In this document: positions 59,904 through 64,000 of the stretch, piece by piece | How positions within the stretch are numbered: the first letter of the stretch is position 1 | Layout of the letters: each line of letters begins with the position of its first letter | Assembly: GCF_014196125.1 (NCBI RefSeq) | Contig: NZ_JACIDA010000001.1 | Span: 1,364,001 to 1,428,000, forward strand | Source of the DNA: Brevundimonas mediterranea | GTDB lineage: Bacteria > Pseudomonadota > Alphaproteobacteria > Caulobacterales > Caulobacteraceae | Direction: 5' to 3' | Length of the DNA stretch: 64,000 nt | Translations under genes and position numbers: made by a program | The notes under the pieces: generated by a model | Database searches by the model: none | Seen by the model: only the letters and a program-made list of their open reading frames with translations | Told to the model about the DNA's origin: nothing

Positions 59904-60224
59904 TCAGATAGATTGGGCGATCTTTTCGATCCGCGCGGCCACGGCGTTCAGCGCCTCGGCCACCCCGTCGCTGGTCGGCGGCGCGGCGGCTGTCTGCGGC
60001 GCAGGACCCCCGCCCCCGTTCAGCCGCGCCTCGTGCAGTTCGTCCGACAGGATCAGGGCCGACATCAGGAACAGCCGCAGATCCCCGACATGGCCCACGT
60101 CCTGGGCAACCTGACGCACCTGGTTGTCGAACTGTTTGGCCAGGATGCGGACCCGCTCCTCCTGCCCGTCGGCGCAGCCCACCGCATAGGGTCGGCCGTT
60201 CACCTCCACCGTCACCGTCGCCAT
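59904..60224 (-). CDS. zapA: Cell division protein ZapA
   Basis: The 106-aa protein has the ZapA pattern: TVTVEVNGRPYAVGCADGQEERVRILAKQFDNQVRQVAQDVGHVGDLRLFLMSALILSDEL, then a coiled coil after an Ala/Pro linker (GVAEALNAVAARIEKIAQSI). It stabilises FtsZ rings. Its ATG shares a base with the DUF4164 stop (TGATG), so the two are coupled. The 6S RNA gene follows. Confidence 0.95.
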   Translation of the reverse strand: MATVTVEVNGRPYAVGCADGQEERVRILAKQFDNQVRQVAQDVGHVGDLRLFLMSALILSDELHEARLNGGGGPAPQTAAAPPTSDGVAEALNAVAARIEKIAQSI

Positions 60225-60517
60225 CAGCCGGCCTCGCTTTCGGTCTCTTCGTCGTCCTGATTCAAGTCGTCCTGATCCAGCACCCCGCGCACCGCCGCCG
60301 CCGCCCGGGCCAGGGCCTGAGACGCCTCGCGCCCGGCGACCTCCAGCTCGGCCACCCGCGCCGCATCCGCCCCGTTCCCAGTTCTGGGTGCGAACAGGTC
60401 GTCGTCGGCGATCGCAGGAGCCGAGGCCGGTCGAGCCTTGATCTCCAGGATCTTGCGTTCAAGTTCGGCCAGGGCCCGGTCGATACGGGCCCGTGCGGCC
60501 GTGGTGGCGTCTGCCAT
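60224..60517 (-). CDS. DUF4164 coiled-coil protein upstream of zapA
   Basis: The 97-aa protein is helical (TAARARIDRALAELERKILEIKAR, then VAELEVAGREASQALARAAAAVRGVLDQDDLNQDDEETESEAG). It fits the DUF4164 family commonly placed between tkt and zapA in alphaproteobacteria. AAGGAG stands before ATG 60517. It presumably partners ZapA, possibly like ZapB in other bacteria (inference). It is divergent from tkt across 96 bp. Confidence 0.85.
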   Translation of the reverse strand: MADATTAARARIDRALAELERKILEIKARPASAPAIADDDLFAPRTGNGADAARVAELEVAGREASQALARAAAAVRGVLDQDDLNQDDEETESEAG

Positions 60518-60613
60518 CGGTCGCTCCTTGTAAATTCCGTATAGAACCCGAGGACGCGCCGGGGTAAAGCGGCGCGCCCCTGAATTTCCGCTTCCGCCGA
60601 AAGGTCTTCCCTC

Positions 60614-62605
60614 GTGACCGACGTCAAATCCGCCCCCAAGGCCACGCCCCAGCAGATGGCCAACGCCATCCGCGTCCTCGCCATGGACGGCGTCGAACAG
60701 GCCAAGTCGGGCCACCCCGGCATGCCCATGGGCATGGCCGACGTCGCCACGGTGCTGTTCTCCAAGTTTCTGAAGTTCGACGCGAGCCGCCCCGACTGGG
60801 CCGACCGCGACCGCTTCATCCTGTCGGCGGGCCACGGCTCGATGCTGATCTACGCCCTGCTGCACCTGACCGGCTACAAGGCCGCGACCAAGGAAGAACT
60901 GTCGAACTTCCGCCAGTGGGGCTCCAAGACCGCCGGTCACCCGGAATACGGCCACATGCCCGGCGTCGAGGTCACCACCGGCCCCCTGGGCCAGGGCCTG
61001 GCTGCGTCGGTCGGTTTCGCCATGGCCGAGCGTCACCTGGCAGCCAAATACGGCGACGCCCTGGTCGACCACCGCACCTGGGTCGTCGCCGGCGACGGCT
61101 GCCTGATGGAGGGCGTCAGCCAAGAAGCCATCGCCCTGGCCGGCCGCTACAGGCTGAACAAGCTCACCGTCCTGTGGGACGACAACGAGATCACCATCGA
61201 CGGCAAGGTCTCCCTGTCCGACGCCACCGACCAGAAGGCCCGGTTCAAGGCCGCCGGCTGGGCGGTCAAGGCCATCGACGGCCATGACATGAACGCCATC
61301 AAGGCCGCCCTCAAATGGGCCACCCGTCAGGACAAGCCCACCCTGATCGCCTGCAAGACCAAGATCGGCAAGGGCGCCGCCACCATGGAAGGCAGCCACA
61401 AGACCCACGGCGCCGCCCTGGGCGCCGCCGAGATCGCCGCCACCCGCCTGGGCCTGGCCTGGGATCACGAACCCTTCGAAATGCCGACGACCATCGCCGA
61501 CGCCTGGGCCAAGGTCGGTCGTCGCGGCGCCAAGGACCGCAAGAAGTGGGAGGCCCGCCTCGCCGCCTCGGGCCAGGCCGCCGACTTCACCCGCGCCATG
61601 AAGGGCGACCTGCCCGAGGGCGCCTTCGACGCCCTGAACGCCAAGATCGCCGAACTGATCGAAACCCAGCCCGCCCAGGCCACGCGCCAGTCCTCGGGCG
61701 CCGCCCTGGACCAGGTCTTCGCGTCGATCCCCGAACTGGTCGGCGGCTCGGCCGACCTGACCGGCTCGAACAACACCTTCGTCGCCGGCACCCCCATCCT
61801 GGACGCGCCGTCCTATGAGGGCCGCTACGTCAACTGGGGCATCCGCGAGTTCGGCATGGCCGCCGCCATGAACGGCCTGGCCCTGCACGGCGGGATCATC
61901 CCCTACGCCGGCACCTTCATGGTCTTCTCGGACTACAGCCGCCCGGCCATCCGTCTGGGCGCCCTGATGGGGGTCCGCGCCATCCACGTCCTGACCCACG
62001 ACTCCATCGGCCTGGGCGAGGACGGCCCGACCCACCAGCCGGTCGAGCATCTGGCCGCCCTGCGCGCCATCCCCAACCTGCTGGTCTTCCGTCCCGCCGA
62101 CACGGTCGAGGCCATGGAATGCTGGAAGATCGCGCTGGAGACCCGGACATCGCCCTCGGCCATGGCCCTGTCGCGCCAGAAGACCCCCGCCGTCCGCACC
62201 GTCGCCACGACCGAGAACCTCTCGGCCAAGGGCGCCTATGAGATCAAGGCGGCTTCGGCTGAAGCCAAGGCCACCCTGTTCGGCACCGGCACGGAACTGG
62301 CCCTGGCCCTCAAGGCCGCCGAGACCCTCGAGGCCGAAGGCGTCCCGACCCGCGTCGTCTCCGTCCCCTGTTTCGAACTGTTCGAGCAACAGGACGCCGC
62401 CTACCGCGCCTCGGTCATCGGCCGCGGCACGATCCGCGTCGCCGTCGAGGCCGCCATCAAACAGGGCTGGGAAGGCTTCATCGGCGAAGACGGCGCCTTC
62501 ATCGGCATGACCGGCTTCGGCGCCTCGGCCCCCGCCGAAGTCCTCTACGACAAGTTCGGCATCACCGCCGACGCCGTCGTCGCGGCGGTCAAGGCGCGGC
62601 TGTAA
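60614..62605 (+). CDS. tkt: Transketolase
   Basis: The 663-aa thiamine diphosphate enzyme of the pentose phosphate pathway has MDGVEQAKSGHPGMPMGMADVATVLF at the start, HGSMLIYALLHLTGY, the GDG cofactor motif (VVAGDGCLMEGVSQEAIALAG), GHD/NDNEI-type metal region (LWDDNEITIDG), and the ThDP Glu in VNWGIREFGMAAAMNG. The start is GTG 60614 with AAAGG 9 bases upstream. The stop TAA overlaps the ATG of the next gene (TAATG). Confidence 0.97.
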   Translation: MTDVKSAPKATPQQMANAIRVLAMDGVEQAKSGHPGMPMGMADVATVLFSKFLKFDASRPDWADRDRFILSAGHGSMLIYALLHLTGYKAATKEELSNFRQWGSKTAGHPEYGHMPGVEVTTGPLGQGLAASVGFAMAERHLAAKYGDALVDHRTWVVAGDGCLMEGVSQEAIALAGRYRLNKLTVLWDDNEITIDGKVSLSDATDQKARFKAAGWAVKAIDGHDMNAIKAALKWATRQDKPTLIACKTKIGKGAATMEGSHKTHGAALGAAEIAATRLGLAWDHEPFEMPTTIADAWAKVGRRGAKDRKKWEARLAASGQAADFTRAMKGDLPEGAFDALNAKIAELIETQPAQATRQSSGAALDQVFASIPELVGGSADLTGSNNTFVAGTPILDAPSYEGRYVNWGIREFGMAAAMNGLALHGGIIPYAGTFMVFSDYSRPAIRLGALMGVRAIHVLTHDSIGLGEDGPTHQPVEHLAALRAIPNLLVFRPADTVEAMECWKIALETRTSPSAMALSRQKTPAVRTVATTENLSAKGAYEIKAASAEAKATLFGTGTELALALKAAETLEAEGVPTRVVSVPCFELFEQQDAAYRASVIGRGTIRVAVEAAIKQGWEGFIGEDGAFIGMTGFGASAPAEVLYDKFGITADAVVAAVKARL

Positions 62606-63384
62606 TGATCGCCGCGGTGGGCCTGACCTTCCTGCTGCTGATCAGTGGCGCATCGGAGAGTCAGTCCCCCGCCAGCCGCCTGATCGGGCGGCCGGATACG
62701 GTCGAGGGCGTCGAAGTCCTGCCTCGACTGACCGGCGACACCCGCGCGGCGCGGCAGTTCGAACACCTGACCGGCGCCCTGGACGATACCGGCGCGCTGG
62801 AGCGGACGCACTGCATGGCCGCCGCGCCGGAACGGTCGCATTGGTCGCGACGCGTCTCGGCCCCCATGTCCGGCCCCAGGTTCGCCAGCCTGGTGATCCG
62901 CGATGTCGCGTCCTGCGGCGATGCCCCGCCCAACGCCACCGAGCTGCGGATGACCTACGACCTGACTACCGGCGACACGATCGACTGGTCGAATGTTCTG
63001 CCCTTGGAACTGATCGAGCCTCGGGACCAGGCCGACACCCTGGATTTTCTCTATGAGGCCACGGTGCGGTCCAAGGCCCTGATCGCCTGGCATGCCGACC
63101 ATGTTCTGGCGTCGATGGACGCCCAGACACGCGCGAACTGTGAGGGGCGCATCATCGACCAGTCCCAAACGGGCGGACTTCGCATCTGGCTAGACGCCGA
63201 GCGAGGCGGCCTGGCCATGGCGCCGGCTCTGATGGGGCAAAACGCCGACGCCTGCGCCCAGAGCAGCATCATGCCGACCGAAGAACTGCGCCGACGGGGC
63301 GCTGCCGACGAACTGGTCGACGCCATCGACACCGCCCACCGCGACAAGGGTTGGGCGGCTCATTCTTCGGAGTTGCCGCTTTGA
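62605..63384 (+). CDS. Hypothetical exported protein
   Basis: The 259-aa protein has a short signal (AAVGLTFLLLISGASES). A soluble domain follows with Cys residues in RTHCMA, ASCGD, ANCEG and DACAQ, likely paired. I recognise the DUF3298-like flavour of the text LRMTYDLTTGDTIDWSNVLPLEL (a gluconolactonase/lysozyme-inhibitor-type domain), but the call is weak. It is coupled to tkt by TAATG and to the esterase by overlapping TTGA, so the three are one operon. Function unknown. Confidence 0.72.
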   Translation: MIAAVGLTFLLLISGASESQSPASRLIGRPDTVEGVEVLPRLTGDTRAARQFEHLTGALDDTGALERTHCMAAAPERSHWSRRVSAPMSGPRFASLVIRDVASCGDAPPNATELRMTYDLTTGDTIDWSNVLPLELIEPRDQADTLDFLYEATVRSKALIAWHADHVLASMDAQTRANCEGRIIDQSQTGGLRIWLDAERGGLAMAPALMGQNADACAQSSIMPTEELRRRGAADELVDAIDTAHRDKGWAAHSSELPL

Positions 63385-64000
63385 TCGCCGCCCTGCGCGC
63401 CTTGGCCCTGTTAGCTGGCCTGAGCGTCCTTCCGACCATCGCCCTTGCCCAAACGGCGTCGGAAGCGCCCATCGCCGAAACCCCCATCGTCATCGGCCGG
63501 TCCTACGCCCTGCCCTCGGCCATCATGGGCGCCCCGCGTGAGATCAATGTCTGGCTGCCCCCCGGCTATGCCGACAGCGGCAAGACCTATCCCGTCCTCT
63601 ATGTCCTCGACGGCGGCCAGGATCAGGACTTCCACCACATCTCGGGCCTCGCCCAGCTCGGCACCGTCGTCGGCACGACCCGTGACGTCATCGTGGTCGG
63701 GATCGCCTCGGTGGACCGCCGCAACGAACTGGCCCTGCCGACGCAAGACCCCGAACTGATCGCCCGCTATCCGACCCAGGGCCATTCGGACCGCTTCCGC
63801 CGCTTCGTCGCCGAAGAGGTCCAGCCCTTCGTCGAAACTCGCTTCCGCACCAGCGGCGAAACCGCCCTGATGGGCGAGTCCCTGGCCGGCCTCTTCGTGG
63901 TCGAGACCTTCCTGAAGGAACCGCAGATGTTCGACGCCTATGTCGCCGTCAGCCCCAGCCTGTGGTGGGACGGCGGCGTCCTGGCGCGTCAGTCCGGCGC
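63381..64000 (+). CDS. Alpha/beta-hydrolase esterase (enterochelin-esterase-like), cut by window edge
   Basis: The 206-codon N-terminal part has a signal peptide (LRALALLAGLSVLPTIALAQ). It continues with the putative-esterase (PF00756-type) fold: REINVWLPPGYADSGKTYPVLYVLDGGQDQDFHH, then the nucleophile elbow GESLAGLFVVETFL with Ser. The start is TTG 63381, overlapping the previous stop by 4 bp. The catalytic Asp and His lie beyond base 64000. Periplasmic or secreted; substrate unknown. Confidence 0.87.
   Translation, partial: MIAALRALALLAGLSVLPTIALAQTASEAPIAETPIVIGRSYALPSAIMGAPREINVWLPPGYADSGKTYPVLYVLDGGQDQDFHHISGLAQLGTVVGTTRDVIVVGIASVDRRNELALPTQDPELIARYPTQGHSDRFRRFVAEEVQPFVETRFRTSGETALMGESLAGLFVVETFLKEPQMFDAYVAVSPSLWWDGGVLARQSG

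Overview
The window is high-G+C alphaproteobacterial chromosome and most likely comes from Brevundimonas or a close relative in the Caulobacteraceae. The case rests on the Caulobacter/Xanthomonas-type TonB receptor, the fliL-fliM-DUF6468-motE and flgFGAH flagellar clusters with CtrA-like and sigma-54 promoter signals between them, the F1-ATPase zeta subunit gene beside purC, and the zapA-6S RNA-5-FCL gene order. There is no rRNA, CRISPR array, prophage or complete insertion sequence. Both ends cut genes: a TonB receptor at the left and an esterase at the right.

Layout. 1-9.9 kb: a phospholipid and phosphonate scavenging locus. It has a TonB receptor, an HD-domain phosphonate protein, a Tat-exported phosphocholine-type phospholipase C, a HutC-type GntR regulator, an FAD amine oxidase, phosphonoacetaldehyde hydrolase and a DUF5690 transporter. 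Two near-identical palindromes (TGGTATAGACCA and TGGTCTAGACCA) sit in its two divergent promoter regions and suggest one regulon. 9.9-15.2 kb: synthesis and turnover of the osmolyte N-acetylglutaminylglutamine amide, with a divergent MarR regulator. 15.2-19.5 kb: a lipoprotein, an SLC13 permease, tRNA-Leu(TAA), an M28 peptidase and DUF3297. 19.5-26.1 kb: flagellar genes in two divergent operons. 26.1-29.5 kb: three tandem small exported two-cysteine proteins and a DUF885 enzyme.

29.5-36.1 kb: assimilatory sulfate/sulfite reduction (cysG-DUF2849-cysI-DUF934/cysH fusion-cysK) with a divergent LysR gene. 36.2-52.4 kb: de novo purine synthesis genes (purB, purC, purS, purQ, purL) with a hypoxanthine-DNA glycosylase, purU, a fasciclin lipoprotein and ATPase zeta. 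Accessory genes, including two toxin-antitoxin pairs, separate purS, purQ and purL. 52.4-59.6 kb: DUF305 lipoprotein, cytochrome P450, glycosyltransferase, PhoD phosphatase, YmdB phosphoesterase, a third toxin-antitoxin pair and 5-FCL. 59.7-64 kb: 6S RNA, zapA, DUF4164, transketolase, an exported unknown and an esterase.

The most interesting features are the phospholipase C-phosphonatase regulon with matching operators, the two-cysteine exported family (three tandem copies plus one dispersed), an endonuclease/phosphatase gene that has lost its catalytic centre by an in-frame deletion, and three toxin-antitoxin modules that each carry their own inverted repeat upstream.
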